A DNA stretch of 64,000 nucleotides from Parapristionchus giblindavisi (Eukaryota; Nematoda; Chromadorea; Rhabditida; Diplogasteridae), in assembly GCA_943737045.1 (NCBI GenBank), contig CALSFV010000001.1:1950001-2014000 (forward strand), given 5' to 3'. The notes under the pieces were generated by a model, which did not search any database, was not told the origin of the DNA, and saw only the letters and a program-made list of their open reading frames with translations. Positions 11,872 through 24,880 of this stretch are shown piece by piece (position 1 is the stretch's first letter; each line of letters opens with the position of its first letter). Position numbers and translations under genes: made by a program.

Positions 11872-13831
11872 TTAAGAGAGATGGCCGTTAAGACTCGACC
11901 ACCCCCCGGACACGTGCGCTAGCAATGAGAACTGGGAGTCCATACTTGGGTGTTAGGAGTGCCCCCGGCCCTTATTACACAAAACGGCTGAAATTTCCTG
12001 TTTGTGCCCTCAGGCTATTAGAAAAATTAATTTAAGTGCGAAAACGTTTAAAAATCATAATTTCTCAAATTGTTGAGATAGAGTCTAAATATCATTTGCG
12101 ATGCATCTAGGGTGCACAGACCTTGCTAATTCACTATTAGCATCGAATGCCCGTTGATTCCAAAACCACTTTTTGACTCAAAATTTTCTTTTTTTCGGAC
12201 AAATCATCCCTTGTTTTAGTGAGTGCCCAAAATTTCCGACCAGGTATTGTAGCCTAAGCAATTCTGCATTGATATAACTTAAAACTGGGTTTTTCCCGAT
12301 CGACCATTTTGTCGAATTTTTAAATCGTAGTTCCGTCATCGATGGTTTTCCCGAACAAATGCTGTATTTTCCAAACGATTGGTGCGGAATTGTGCTCTAC
12401 ACAAAGTTTCGAGATGAGACCAGTAAAATGACACAAGATCCCATCACTTGGATCAATTTGAAAATTTCGATTTTCACGACCCGGGGGTCATGGTCCGAAA
12501 ATTTTAAAATTTCTCAAGTTTGAAATGTTGTCATTTATGTGGCTTATTCTGAAGTACTAATGATGTGAATAATATTCAGCCAATGCTCAATGGCCGATCT
12601 CTCCTTACAACCATTTTTTCGAAAATTTTCATTCTGATTGCGTGCGAAAAATCAGAATTGTGTTTGAATCAGTTTCCAACTTGCTTTCTGTAACATTCTG
12701 TCATAGTACTATGCAATGTACATTATCAATATGCAAATCGTTTATTTTCGAAAATTCATAAAATTCAATTTGAGTGCCTACTTTCACGGAAAATTGCTAA
12801 AATATTGCAGGTTTTCGACTCGAATGCTGCGACAATGAGCAAATGACAATGACAATGTGAAGTTTCATGATGAGTGAAACATAGTAGAACTGGAATCCCG
12901 TCATTCGGCTCACTTTTGAAACCCGGGGTCATGGTAAAAATATGAATTTTCGAAAATCAACGATTTTCATATTGATTGTGTACATTGCAAAGCACTTAGA
13001 TAGGATGTTGCAGAAAGCAAGTTGGAAACTGATTCAAACACAATTCTGATTTTTCGCACGCAATCAGAATGAAAATTTTCGAAAAAATGGTTGTAAGGAG
13101 AGATCGGCCATTGAGCATTGGCTGAATATTATTCACATCATTAGTACTTTACAATAAGCCACATAAATGAAAACATTTCAAACTTGAGAAATTTTAAAAT
13201 TTTCGGACAATGACCCCCTGTCATGAAAATCGAAATTTTCAAATTGATCCAAGTGATGGACTTCTTGTGTCATCTTACTCGTCTCACCTTTAAACTTTGT
13301 GTAGACCACAATTCCGCACCAATCGTTTGGACAATACAGCATTTGTTCGGGAAAACCATCGATGACGGAAGTTCGAGAAAAAATTTCGACAAAATGGTCG
13401 ATCGGGAAGAACCCAGTTTTATGTTGTATCAATGCAGAATTGCTTAGGCTACAATACCTGGTCGGAAATTTTGGGCACTCACTAAAACAAGGGATAATTT
13501 GTCCGAAAAAACCAAAATTTTGAGTCAAAAAAGTGGTTTAGGAATCAACGCACATTCGATGCTAATAGTGAATTAGCAAGCACTGTGTACGCATCGCAGA
13601 TGGTATTTAGACTTCATCTCAACAATTTGAGAAATTATGATTTTTTAAAGTTTTTTTTAAAAATTATTTTTTCTAATAGCCTGAGGGCACAAACAGGAAA
13701 TTTCAGCAGTTTTGTGTAATAAGGGCCGGGGGCACTCCTAACATCCAAGTATGGACTCCCAGTTCTCATTGCTAGCACACGTGTCCGGGGGTGGTCGAAT
13801 ATGATCGAGTCTTAGGGAACAGGCCTCTTAA
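11872..13831. mobile_element. TTAA-ended giant palindrome 1 (1960 bp)
   Basis: The left half (11872 to about 12765) is the imperfect reverse complement of the right half (about 12940-13831), leaving a loop of about 175 bp. It begins TTAAGAG and ends CTCTTAA. Its ends resemble those of the palindromes at 15956-18080 and 33220-35202 (TTAAGAG, GGCC or CCGG, TAAGACTCGA), and all three share a CCCGGGGTTCATGG-like internal segment. No transposase is encoded; the short frames on both strands simply mirror each other. It resembles the TTAA palindrome class known from Caenorhabditis repeat libraries and would be mobilised in trans, if at all. Confidence 0.85.
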
Positions 13832-14321
13832 TGTGAATGTTTGGGTCACGAGATAAATATACACTGATGCGAGGTGGCAAATAATTATGTTCACGAGAGA
13901 AAAATATAATTTTGTAATATCAAATAGCACGTTGATTGGCAGTTGGGAGAATTTTAAATACACTCTGACAAGGGGTGGCATTATGAGTAGGCAATACCAT
14001 GTCTAGAATCAGTTTTCGATGCTGATTACTGGGTTGTGCATAATTTATTTCTTCAAAGAGTTCGAAAGCGAAAGATTTTCGAATTTTTTTAAAGAAAACA
14101 TACCAAAAACGCACATCCCTGGTATTTAAAAGCTTTTTCTCGTACAAGTATTGTCTTCTCGCAATGCTATCACGAGTTGATACGCATCCCTTGTCTGCAC
14201 CGTATTGGTCCGACAATTGATCTATGATTACTGCGGTATACATGTAGCAAAGTGTATTAAGGTATAAATGTATTTATTTCAAATAATACAGACATTCCTA
14301 GCATTCTTCGAAAACATATTA
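13832..14321. other. Spacer, nothing recognisable
   Basis: About 490 bp of AT-rich sequence between two palindromic elements. Short frames exist on the minus strand but show no family motif, splice logic or similarity to neighbours. Confidence 0.5.
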
Positions 14322-14905
14322 CAGCCCGATCTCCTTTTGTAGATCGAGCTGTAATATGTCTTCAGCCCGATCTTCTTTTGTACACGAGTAACACTGCGGC
14401 GCGCAGAGGCGCTCATTTGCGCTCATCATTTATTTCTGCGGGTACTGAATACTTTTCGATTCTCAAAGTCTTAATCATGAGTTTCCGTTATGAAAAGTTG
14501 TTTTAATGACAGAAAAAACAGAAACAAAATTTCTATTAATGAGAAAAAACAATTAAAATGCAAATCACACTAGTCCTAAAATGATGGGTACTGTAAATTT
14601 CGAAAAATATCTTACGGCGATCGTACGATCGATTCGTGATATTACAGTATACCTTTCCAGTAAATAATTACCCGTCGTTTTCGGACCAGTGTGATTTGTT
14701 TTTTAATTGCTTTTTCTCATTAATACAAATTTTGTTTCTGTTTTTTTAGTCATTAAAACAACTTTTCATAACGGAAACTCATGATTAAGACTTTGAGAAT
14801 CGAAAAGTATTCAGTATCCGCAGAAATAAATGATGAGCGCAAATGGGCGCCTCTGCGCGCCGCAGTGTTACTCGTGTACAAAAGGAGATCGGGCTGTACT
14901 GTAAT
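14322..14905. mobile_element. Foldback element downstream of R2 (about 580 bp)
   Basis: The left arm (from CAGCCCGATCTTCTTTTGTA near 14363) reappears inverted as ACAAAAGGAGATCGGGCTG ending near 14897. The arms extend for roughly 190 bp each (GTAACACTGCGGCGCGCAGA, AATCGAAAAGTATTCAGTA), with a centre near 14630. Part of the left terminus is repeated at 14322-14358. It ends about 20 bp from the R2 stop codon, so it could contribute R2's 3' untranslated region and poly(A) signals. Confidence 0.8.
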
Positions 14906-14922
14906 GTTGTATTTCTTCTTCG

Positions 14923-17900
14923 TTATTTCAGAGTTCGCCAACTTTCCGCATATGCCTGAAACTTTTAGTTTTTTTTAGTAAAATTGAAGCATTCGAGTAC
15001 TTGAAAGTACATATCCCGCTCTTGAGTGGATTCAAAATTGAGTTGCACGCCGGTGACAGAAGTGACTCGAACATTCACGGTAGTATTATTGGACATCTGG
15101 GACGATGATATTTTATTTGGTAATTTACCACTGAAATGAGTGTCCAAACTATTAAATTCCGAGAAAAATCATAGATTATTTACAATTGCACGACTTAAAC
15201 ATGGTTTTGTAATTATTTTTTCATATCAAACTGCTCATAACATTTGATTTTCAAATAGTTACCCATAAAATGTGATGAATCCAGCTAATGACTTTCTCAA
15301 GGTAGGATGTAACATTAGCGCTATGAATATAGAACCGATTACCTATAACTTATAGAGTTTGTATTTTTTTCAAACCATGGCTGACCAACCCTGGCTCCCA
15401 TTAACGTGTAGACAAATTGTAGGTACACAGTATAGTATTGCGGGCTACGAGGACGTAATATCAACGCGGCACAGGTGGCATAGATAATGTAACTCACATT
15501 CATTGTTGCCTTAAGAAATAGGTTTTTTAACTGACTCCCACAACGAAGCATGTGGATGAACCACTCGGATATAGTCGAAATTAATTTAACTTCTGACTAA
15601 CTAACTATTTAACTTCACTTCTGGTGCTTTTCACTTCCACGTGAATCTTTAAGAGGAAAATATTCGGCAAATGGCCTTTTTTTACCTTTTCTTTTTCGTA
15701 AGCAAACATCAATAGTGAAGAAAAATGATAAGGAGGAGTGAAATACGACCCTCCCACTTGAAGTTTTTGAAACTATCTCCATACCTGATACAGTATGTAC
15801 CATTTCAACATTCTAGCTGATCTCAGTGCTTCCAGAATTTGAAATCTACTCGCGAGATTATTGTTAGACAATCGATATCGATACTCCATCACTTGAGCGG
15901 TTTTGCGAGAATTGTAGCGTACGTAGACGAGAAAAATCTAGAAAATACGGCTTATTTAAGAGACCGGCTCGGTAAGACTCGAGCATGGTCCGGACATTCG
16001 CGAGGACTTTCGATCTGGCCCTCAATACTTTCATCATAGACACATACAGGGGGGAGACCGATGAAAGTTATAGTGAAAATGGCCTTAGGCTCAAACCCGG
16101 CTGAAATATGTCACATTAAGTAAAAAATTGAAAAATTCATATCTTTTCAATCGTGATAGCTAGGACTTTTATTTCTTTTTATTAGTGAATAGCATGTCAA
16201 GCACTCTTACAAACACTCCTGAACATTAATATCACATCGTTTTGAATATGTTTTTTCGTGTCTGATTTTCAGATTTTTCTTCTTCTATCCTGGTTGAAGA
16301 GATACTGCAAGAAATGCCATAGTGTATATTGTAGCCCTGACGATTACGCACATGGTGGTCACATTCCCTTGGCCAGCCAGTTTGTCATAAGCCTCGAGAA
16401 TTGCAACTGAATGTGAGATATGTGAAAATTGCAAAAATTGAAAATTAAATTTCTTGACATTCGCAAGAGTAAGAGGTAGCTTTATTATGTCATTTTACTA
16501 GTAGTGATGCGCATACATTGGAAAAATATACAAATAGACTCGGACTACATTTTTAAAAAATTGAGAAAAATAAATATTTTATTTTTATTTTTTCAACTCA
16601 CACATTCAGTCGACCGTCAACGCAAATTGATTCATAGGGCGGATGGTGGCTGATGCATGTGTGTTTGCAGAAACAACTGCAACGTGAGGAATCGTCGTTT
16701 CGCAGATCTCGAATTTATTTTTTGAATTATCAAACTTGATTATTTATATGTTTTTTGACTGACTGATTTTTTTCAGTCGACCCATGATTCTCAACCATGA
16801 CCAGGGGTTCATGGTTGAAATGGCTGAGGTCGAAAAATTCATGATGATCCCAGACCAAATACTATTTGGCATTATATCATCAGTGGGCCAACTTTTATTT
16901 TTATGGATACCATAGCTCGAATTACCGTAATCTAGCTACCATATCCTTTAATAATGTGGTCAAATTCTCGGAAAATTCAGGTGCGTGCATTACTATTACG
17001 GTAATTCGGGTTATGGTATCCATAAAAATGAAAGTTGGCGCAATGTTGATATAATAGCAAATAGTATTTGGTCTGGGATCATCATGAATTTTTCGACCTC
17101 AGAAATTTTCAACCATGAACCCGGGGTCATGGTTGATAATCATGGGTCGACTGAAAAAAAAATGAGTTTGCGATTCCTGGCGATAACGGTAGTGCAATAG
17201 CGTACACTCCTACTGATAGAAATGGTATAGCTTTCGATGTAGTACGCCACCTTCCTACCGATTTATATGAAAAAAACATATAAATAATCAAGTTTGATAA
17301 TTCAAAAAATAAATTCGAGATCTGCGAAACGACGATTCCTCACGTTGCAGTTGTTTCTGCAAACACACATGCATCAGCCACCATCCGCCCTATGAATCAA
17401 TTTGCGTTGACGGTCGACTGAATGTGTGAGTTGAAAAAATAAAAATAAAATATTTATTTTTCTCAATTTTTTAAAAATGTAGTCCGAGTCTATTTGTATA
17501 TTTTTCCAATGTATGCGCATCACTACTAGTAAAATGACATAATAAAGCTACCTCTTACTCTTGCGAATGTCAAGAAATTTAATTTTCAATTTTTGCAATT
17601 TTCACATATCTCACATTCAGTTGCAATTCTCGAGGCTTATGACAAACTGGCTGGCCAAGGGAATGTGACCACCATGTGCGTAATCGTCAGGGCTACAATA
17701 TACACTATGGCATTTCTTGCAGTATCTCTTCAACCAGGATAGAAGAAGAAAAATCTGAAAATCAGACACGAAAAAACATATTCAAAACGATGTGATATTA
17801 ATGTTCAGGAGTGTTTGTAAGAGTGCTTGACATGCTTTTCACTAATAAAAAGAAATAAAAGTCCTAGCTATCACGATTGAAAAGATATGAATTTTTCAAT

Positions 17901-19277
17901 TTTTTACTTAATGTGACATATTTCAGCCGGGTTTGAGCCTAAGGCCATTTTCACTATAACTTTCATCGGTCTCCCCCCTGTATGTGTCTATGATGAAAGT
18001 ATTGAGGGCCAGATCGAAAGTCCTCGCGAATGTCCGGCAGGGGGTCAAAATGCTCGAGTCTTACCGAGCCGGTCTCTTAAATTCGAAATTCAATAAACTA
18101 CCACATATACGAAGAGTGCTTGAATGATTACTCCTTTCAGATAAGTGTATCGTGTGAAATATCCTGTCGCATATAGAGATCTTTTCCATTTTAAACGTAA
18201 GTTCAAAACCTTTTGTCATAGCGGTAGTGTATGCGAGAATAATCGAAAAGACAGATATAACTATGAACATGCATGACCGTGGGTAGCGAGTACTCGACTG
18301 AAAATGATTTTTGATTTGACGCAATGTGCTGGTTCAGCCATAATTCTTTGAAAAAAAAAGAAAAAAAGGAGTCCATTGCAATCGAAAGAGGTATAATAAA
18401 TCAAAGGAACACTGTGATTATGGTTCAAAAACTTTGAAAAATTGCACATGTGACTAAGGTCTCACTGCATCATAAGTTCTGTAGGACCACAGCGCGTACA
18501 TCCTTTCCATGATTATGAGAAGGAGAATCGAGATTGCCATAACCCAACCTGATATTTTTGTTTCCTTTTTTTGTTGAAAGTAATATTTCATTAGTATTTA
18601 ATCATTATCATTAGTATTGGTAATAATTAGTATTACACTGCATTAAAAAACTAAAGTACGCAGAAAAGTATTATGGAGGATTTTTTGCAAATAATGTGAT
18701 TGCGTGAGCTAAGAATTCATAAAGTTTCTTTCTGATTTGATTTTTTTTTTATTTCACTTATGTAACTTGAATTAATTTTTCTTCTTACATTACGACGACA
18801 AATGAATTTCCAAATCATTTTTTTTTCTTGAAACAACTAGAAAGAACTCACTGCTCCATTTCAGAAGGATAACGTATGGACTCTCAAAGAGTAGTCCGGA
18901 GACATTGAACACATCAAACAGGTGAAGGAACATAAGATAGATATCGTTTGTAAGCGAAGTCATAAACAACAATCGAAGGTTCGCATGCATTATCTCAAAC
19001 AAAACTTTTAAAATATTTCTGTGAAATTTAGCTCTAAAAATTGATTATTGAAAATGGAAACCCCCCTATTAAACAATTTTTAAAAAAATGCATTTTACAA
19101 TAAGCAAACCTTAGATTTGTATAGTATTCGTAGGTATACGGCTCCGATGACACAAGTTATCGGTAGAAAGATGGCTTCGATAATTCTCATTGCTATTACG
19201 GCATCTCTGCAGCACGACACCTCAAAGTGCCAATCGACCGCCTTTACGTCGTAGCTTCTACTCCAATTCGATGTCAT
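14923..19277 (-). CDS. R2: seven-transmembrane chemoreceptor, Sre-like, complete
   Basis: Ten exons join in phase to a 352-residue protein: 19110-19277, 18852-18993, 18466-18548, 18210-18297, 18102-18163, 15785-15937, 15390-15509, 15263-15342, 15001-15130, 14923-14955. Exon 1 holds the short outer N-terminus, SCCRDAV and helix 1; exons 2-5 carry helices 2-5 (MERMYALW at the end of helix 3); exon 6 the large inner loop (ASRFQ, KMLKWY-like); exons 7-8 helices 6-7 (TLMGAR, LHPTLRKS); exon 9 LNFESTQERDMYFQ; exon 10 AYAESWRTLK then stop. The layout resembles nematode class Sre chemoreceptors (Pfam PF03125), expected at sensory cilia; ligand unknown. Start: ATG directly follows an AG, as expected for a trans-splice site. 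Odd point: intron 5 contains a 2.1-kb palindrome, yet every exon is open. Confidence 0.88.
15956..18080. mobile_element. TTAA-ended giant palindrome 2 (2125 bp), in R2 intron 5
   Basis: It starts TTAAGAGACCGGCTCGGTAA and ends with the reverse complement. The arms of about 950-1050 bp pair along nearly their whole length around a loop near 16930-17000. The right arm has about 110 bp (near 17170-17280) that the left arm lacks. It lies 22 bp inside the 5' end of R2 intron 5 and 19 bp from the exon 6 boundary, so the intron is almost entirely transposon. No coding capacity was recognised. Confidence 0.9.
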
Positions 19278-19985
19278 CTATTATATGTATTGTAGCAGAG
19301 AATCTCTGTTCTGCTCTTAACGAGAGATGGAAAGATTAGCACGCAATTGAATGCACGCATCGGACAAAAATTCGTCTAATTCCATTGCAAAACCTTAGAA
19401 ATCTTTTTTCTCTCATCTCCCTTGACAGGAGGCAAACGTAGAATATTGTCTAATGTAACGAATATTCATAATGAAAATATTATATATAATTGTTGACAGT
19501 GCAGACAATGTTCAGATTAGCCTTTTAGAGGATGAATGAAAAACAGAATTGAAAAATTGAGTCGATATAAAGAATGAAGTTTTGCAACCGAATAATACCC
19601 TCCAGAATAAATAACAAAAATATAAAGCGAAAATTAAAAAATAAAATGGTTTCTTGTTTATGCGACAATAATGTGAATCGGTTATACGTTTATTATTTAT
19701 GCCTGCATTAAACTTGTAGACCATTGACAGGATAATCCAATTATAAGTTCGAAAGAGTAGGCAGAAAAGTGAACTGTGACTCGTTTTGTAATCATTATAC
19801 CAGGGGGTTTATGGGAATAACGACGTTGATGTACAATGACAAATCTTGAAATTCGAGTTTAAGGACACGGTCAGACTAGACAGACTACATCAGAAAGTAC
19901 GAACAAAACCAGGAGATTATTGTTATACAAATACAAAAAAATCTTTTACAAATCAAAAACAATTTTCCCGATTGCTGTGCATTCG

Positions 19986-22900
19986 TTATCCTCGCTGTAC
20001 TGGTTGCCAACTATCAGCGTAGGTCTGAAAAAAAATAGTTTTTTGGCAAAAATAAATACAGTTTACGCACTTGAAAATACATATCCCGCTCTCGTGTAGC
20101 TTCAAAATTGAGTTGTTCGCCGGTGGCTGATCTGACCGTAATATTCACGTTTGTACTATTAGTCTTCATCGATGCTGACATCTGGCTGGGGCTAAAACCA
20201 CTGCAAGAGCGTTCAATAGATTATTTGATCAATTTGACTAAAAAATCGTGCATCACGACCTAGGATTGTTAAAACGTCTCAAAAAAGTTAGCCCTTTTTT
20301 CTAATAAGGGTTATTAACAGGGCTTACAATCGGGCGCATCTATCGTACATGTAAAAATACTTGTATCATGAACGGTGTGAATGGATCTGAACGGATCAGG
20401 CCGATCAAGATTTTGAGCGAGCGGTTGTGCGCGGTCCGAGCATTTTCGTTATTTTCTTTCTTTTCATTGTTTTTCTCTCATTTGAATCCACTATATTGAA
20501 AGAAATCAGACCAAAATATTGCATGAAAAAATGAAAGAGCGCGGCCAATATATTCAGCGTATAATCGGAACAATTTATTCATAATGAAAATGATGACTTT
20601 TGTTAAATGGCAATATTTTGGCCTGATTTCTTTCAATATAGTGGATTCAAATGAGAGAAAAACAATGAAAAGAAAGAGAAATAACGAAAATACTCGGACC
20701 GCTCACAATCGCTCGCTCAAAATCTTGATCCGTTCAGATCCATTCACACCGTTCATGATACAATTATTTTTACATGTACCATACGAGAGATAAGTTGGCT
20801 AATTTTCCGTCTTCTCAAATGCAATAACCACTTCAAAACAAGAGTCGCAACGTGGATGATCTAATACGGTATGAAAAATAAATGTTACCGTGAGCGCCTG
20901 ATGAGTTCATTCAATGATTTACTCAAAGCGGGGTGTAACTTCACTGCTATTAGCATAGAGCCGATTACCTATAAAATATGGATTATTATGGCAAAATAGT
21001 TTCCATATATTTTCATTACATAATATTTACAGGCACATCCCTTTATTCAGGGCCAGTGATTATTCTAGGTCAATTCAGTCCAGACGGCCACATTTCTATT
21101 TCAGATCTATTTGAAAATGTATGTTAACATTATTTAATCAGTGCCAAATTTTAGACCCAACTAACTCGTGGTCCCATCAAAGTGTAGACAACTTGGATAT
21201 ATACGTAAAAATATTGCGGAGTTCGTGGACGAATAATCAACGCTGAACATGCGGCGTAGATGATGCAGGCGACGTTCATGGTGACCTTAAAGACCTGTTA
21301 AACACATCTATACACACAATTCCTTCACACCTGATACGGAATGTACCACTTCAACATTTTTGCTGATCGTTGCGCTTCAACCATTTGAAATCTGCTGGCC
21401 AAGTTGTTTTTATCGGACAATTGAAATCTATGTTTCATCACTTGATCACTTTTTCGAGAATTATACCAGAGGTACACGAGAAACACCTGCAAACTGCATA
21501 TTGCCTAATGATATTCTATATTCGAAACAAAATAAATATATAGAATAGTGCGGCGAAATATTTTTGCTGGACAAATTTTTCATCATATCTGTCTTTTAAC
21601 TTATTTACCATTTGTCGCCGCTCGTTTTTTAATAGAAATTCTAATGGCTACTTGTTAGTGACGTCACACAAAATAATTTCGTCAATCAAATACTTATAGA
21701 TTTCTCATCAATTTGTTTCGACTCCCCAGCCTTATATTTTTTGCTGTTTGTGTACAGATATTGTTTGCAGATTTTGTGTTCAAATTCTCGAAATATTTTC
21801 TGTGATAGAGCGCATCGATGAAAAATATATAATGCTACTACGATGACAGAAAAAAAAGTAACAAGGTTTAAAATATTTTAGAAGTGGAGATAAAAAAATA
21901 ATAATTTCGAATGAAAATCACCACATAAACGAAGAGTCCTTGCACAATCATTCCCTTGAGATACAACATCTTTTGAATGTATCCTGTAATATTATAGATA
22001 GAAATATTCATTTCTGATTCAATCACCAAAACCTTCCACCATAACGGCGGTATACGCGAGAACCACTGAATACACTGTCGCCAAAATAACAAAGCATGTT
22101 CGCGGGGAGCGATTACTTGTCTGCAAATATGTTTTTTGAATTGTCGAACAGTTTTACATGCTTTTAATGCGACACCCCAAGCTAATTTGAAACTCTCCGC
22201 TCTGGTCGCACTCTCTCGCTTTCATTATTTATGAGAGAGCGTTGCCAATGCGGAGAGTCAAATTAGCTCGCGGTATGCCTTCAACCTAGTTGTCGTTGCA
22301 TTTTAAATATTAAAATGGTAAAACCTCATCATAAGTCCTGTATGACCATAGCGCGTACATCCTCTCTAGGATTATAAGCAAGAGAATCGATAAAGCCACG
22401 TTCCAATCTAAAGTACTTGAAATACTACTAAGAACTTATAATAACATATTTTAATATGATTAAATCGGATGTTTAGTGTTATACGACAATTTGGGGAGAA
22501 TTTCGAAGTGGAACTTCTCGTATAACAAACAAAGAAAACTACGGGAATGACGAGAATTTTGCTGTGGTTTCTCTTTTTTTAAATATATTTAAATTGTGCT
22601 TACTGCTATATTTCAAAAGAATGACGTATGGGCTCTCGGCGAGTTCTCCAGACACATTGATCATATCAGAAATTCGAATGAACATGAGACAAATGTCGTT
22701 CACAAGCGAACTCATGAACAGTAATCGAAGATTAGCATGTAAGATCTGCCAAAAGAATGAATGTTTAAAGCCATACCCCAAGCTAATTTGAATCTCTCCG
22801 CTCTGGCAACACTCTCTGGCTTTCTTTGTTTCACGAGAGAGGGTTGCAAGAGCGGGGTGTATAATTAGCTTGGGGTGTTCCTTTAAAGGGATTAACTAGC

Positions 22901-23332
22901 ATTAAAGCAATAGGAAATTGCCGAACTCTCTTGTATTGAAAATCTCCTACTTCGCTAAAAACAAAGGCACTAGGTCGAATGAAAACCGTTGAATAATAAC
23001 CGATTGGGTAATATCCATTTGTATACTTTGTCTATTCATTAACGCTTGTCTCTCATATGCAAATGTTTATTATCCAGTCGTTCTTTATTTATCGGTTTTC
23101 ATTCAACATAGTGCCGAATTTTTGCTGCATCCAACTGTTTAAAATATACCTTGGAATGGTAGACGATGCGTAGGTAGACTGATCCAACGACGCAAGTAAT
23201 TATCAGAAAGAATGTTTCGATAACCCTCATCAAGATGATCTCATTTCTGCAGCAAGACACGTGAAAGTTCCAATCGGCTGCACGAATAGCCAGATTTTGA
23301 CTCCAGTTGCCGTGCATTTGCGCCATTGACAT
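19986..23332 (-). CDS. R3: seven-transmembrane chemoreceptor, Sre-like, complete
   Basis: Ten exons: 23150-23332, 22604-22745, 22325-22407, 22033-22120, 21922-21983, 21331-21486, 21166-21285, 20889-20968, 20071-20200, 19986-20024; 360 residues, phase maintained. It is the longest N-terminus of the set with R5 (MSMAQMHGNW before SCCRNEI). Other hallmarks are ERMYALWSYRTYDE, SNRSPRTC, ASRFQMVEAQRSAKMLKWY, TLMGPR, LHPALSKS, LNFE and the last exon TYADSWQPVQRG. The start was chosen by alignment with R5 MSIDQMH; an in-frame ATG at 23377 is an alternative. The donor of exon 3 (GTTTTACC) is weak. Introns hold small elements: intron 1 (22772-22880), intron 3 (22171-22279) and intron 8 (20339-20794). 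Ligand unknown. Confidence 0.87.
20339..20794. mobile_element. Foldback element in R3 intron 8 (about 455 bp)
   Basis: Two arms of roughly 190 bp, for example GGATTCAAATGAGAGAAAAA at 20641 and its complement near 20490, flank a loop around 20520-20605. Outer ends contain TACATGTAAAAATA and its complement. No coding capacity. Confidence 0.8.
22171..22279. mobile_element. Short inverted-repeat element, family CCCCAAGCTAATT, copy 1
   Basis: About 109 bp with ends ACACCCCAAGCTAATTTGA and an imperfect inverted copy (GCGAGCTAATTTGACTCTCC), and an inner AGAGAGCGTTGCC. It lies in R3 intron 3. A second copy is at 22772-22880 and a partial one at 48610-48690. Confidence 0.75.
22772..22880. mobile_element. 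Short inverted-repeat element, family CCCCAAGCTAATT, copy 2
   Basis: About 109 bp with ACCCCAAGCTAATT and GCTTGGGGT-type ends, in R3 intron 1. TTTAAAG occurs on both sides a few bases out and may be a target duplication. Confidence 0.75.
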
Positions 23333-23589
23333 TCCGACATAGACAGAGGTTCCGTCACGCACTGTAATATTATGCACTAGGGTTAATGTCGCGTTCTCAT
23401 GAAAAGCTGAACGAGATTAATATCGTGAGAACGCTAGCAGATTTATACATGGACTATATATAATATACAAGCTCCTTACAAAGGACATTACATTACAAAG
23501 GTGAGGGACGTTGCTCGAGATACATTGGAAAGGCAAACTGTAAAACTGCAAAACTGTAAAACAAGCTCCTTCACCAAAGCAACAGTTGG

Positions 23590-24245
23590 GGAAAAAAGAT
23601 ATTTGATGCTGATATTGAATTGGCAGTAAATACAAAGTCATTTGTGGACTCAGCAAAGTACTTGGGAGGTACAATCTCGTTTCCGCTATCTCACACTAAG
23701 GAGATCGATCACAGAATACAATGTGGATGGATGGCCTGGTCCAAGCTCTCTTCTCTTCTGGCTAGCCGATTCCTTCCCATGGCGAACAAGAGACGACTCT
23801 TCGAGGCGTGTATCACTTCAACCGTTTTGTTCGGATGCGAGACATGGACGCTGAGAGAAAGTGAGAAGGAAAGACTGCGTGTTGCACAAAGAAAGATGGA
23901 GAGAAGAATGATCGGAATAACGAGACTTGATAGATGAACGAATGAAAGAGTTAGAAGGAAGACTGGTGTTCGGGATTGGGAGAAGGAAGCGAAGAGAAGA
24001 AAATGCAGATGGGCAATGAAATTGAGGAATATGGAAGAACAAAGATGGGCTAGGAAGTTGACTACATGGATACCTTACAACCATATTAAAAGGAGACAGC
24101 CTGGACAACCTCCTCTACGTTGGCGAGATGAAGTGAGAAGAGTTATGGGATCGTTCTGGTGGTCTATACCAATGGATGACGCTAATCGCGTCATTACTCA
24201 TCTGACCTAAGTCTGTCTGATATGATAAATGAATTTGAATTTGAA
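23590..24245 (+). mobile_element. Non-LTR retrotransposon 3' fragment, copy A
   Basis: One frame runs from about 23602 to the stop at 24208-24210 with a single in-frame TGA at 23935. It encodes the C-terminal end of a reverse transcriptase ORF: SAKYLGGTIS, LFGCETWTLRESE, RRMIGITRLDR, KCRWAMKLRNMEEQRWARKL, LRWRDEVRRVMGS. This pattern is typical of RTE-like or R4-like non-LTR elements. The fragment is 5'-truncated as usual for such elements and ends in a TTTGAATTTGAA-rich tail. It lies upstream of R3, and other copies are at 24485-24880 (minus) and 36723-36987. Not functional. Confidence 0.85.
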
Positions 24246-24484
24246 ATACAAAATCACATTCCAATCATATTTAATAATGGTATAAGTAGGATAGTATGAA
24301 CAATATTCTATATGAGAAAAAATGTAGAAAGCGAAAAAACAGACTAGTTAATCTTTTGGACAGAAAGGTATTAGATAACAGGAAGAGGAGGAAGTCCAAA
24401 GTTATATTATTGAGTAACGAAATAAAATTAATTATGCTCTGCTACATTTATGTACATTTCAATAACTTTGTTTCAGCCGATTAG

Positions 24485-24880
24485 GGTGAGCTGAGACACC
24501 ATTCAAATTCGTTTATCATATCAGACTTAGGTCAGATGAGTAATGATGCGAGTTACATCATCCATAGGCATTGCCCACCAAAACTATCTCATAACTCTTC
24601 TCACTGCATCTCGCCAACGTAGAGGAGCACAATGTTCTATAGACTTTGAAAGCGAAAACGACCGCTCAACATAGAAACTCTCTCAAATGCAATCGTCTTT
24701 CGCTTGTCTGGCTATGGAAACAAAATGGCTTGAACCAGAACACTGTGGGAGGTTGTCCAGGCTGTCTCCTTTTAATATGGTTGTAGGGGATCCACGTAGT
24801 CAGCTTTCTACCCCATCTATGTTCATCCTGGGACGCCATTGGGGTTATCCATTGAGTCCGATCATGTCTCGGGACCACAT
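24485..24880 (-). mobile_element. Non-LTR retrotransposon 3' fragment, copy C, split by a 120-bp insert
   Basis: On the minus strand it encodes RWGRKLTTWIPYNHIKRRQP, then after an interruption LRWRDAVRRVM and MDDV..IITHLT with the family 3' tail. The interruption is the element at 24628-24747. The copy faces copy A tail to tail, about 240 bp away. Confidence 0.85.
24628..24747. mobile_element. 120-bp inverted-repeat element with CACAATG/CACAGTG ends
   Basis: It sits inside retrotransposon copy C. Comparing with copies A and B, which are uninterrupted at this site, fixes the borders exactly: the insert is 24628-24747 with ends CACAATGTTCT and (inverted) CACAGTGTTCT, flanked by GGAG at 24624-24627 and 24748-24751. 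The 4-bp duplication and CAC start suggest a Chapaev-like or Transib-like cut-and-paste origin; assignment is uncertain. Confidence 0.8.

Noticed and set aside
13178..13528. 116-codon minus-strand frame and a 74-codon plus-strand frame over the same bases
   Set aside because: Both lie in the right arm of TTAA palindrome 1; no domain or splice support, and the other arm does not preserve them.
18180..18215. R2 exon 4 donor apparently mutated (TTTTG|AA)
   Set aside because: Comparison of all five paralogues shows the real donor is AAG|GTTTG a few bases earlier, which is intact in R2.
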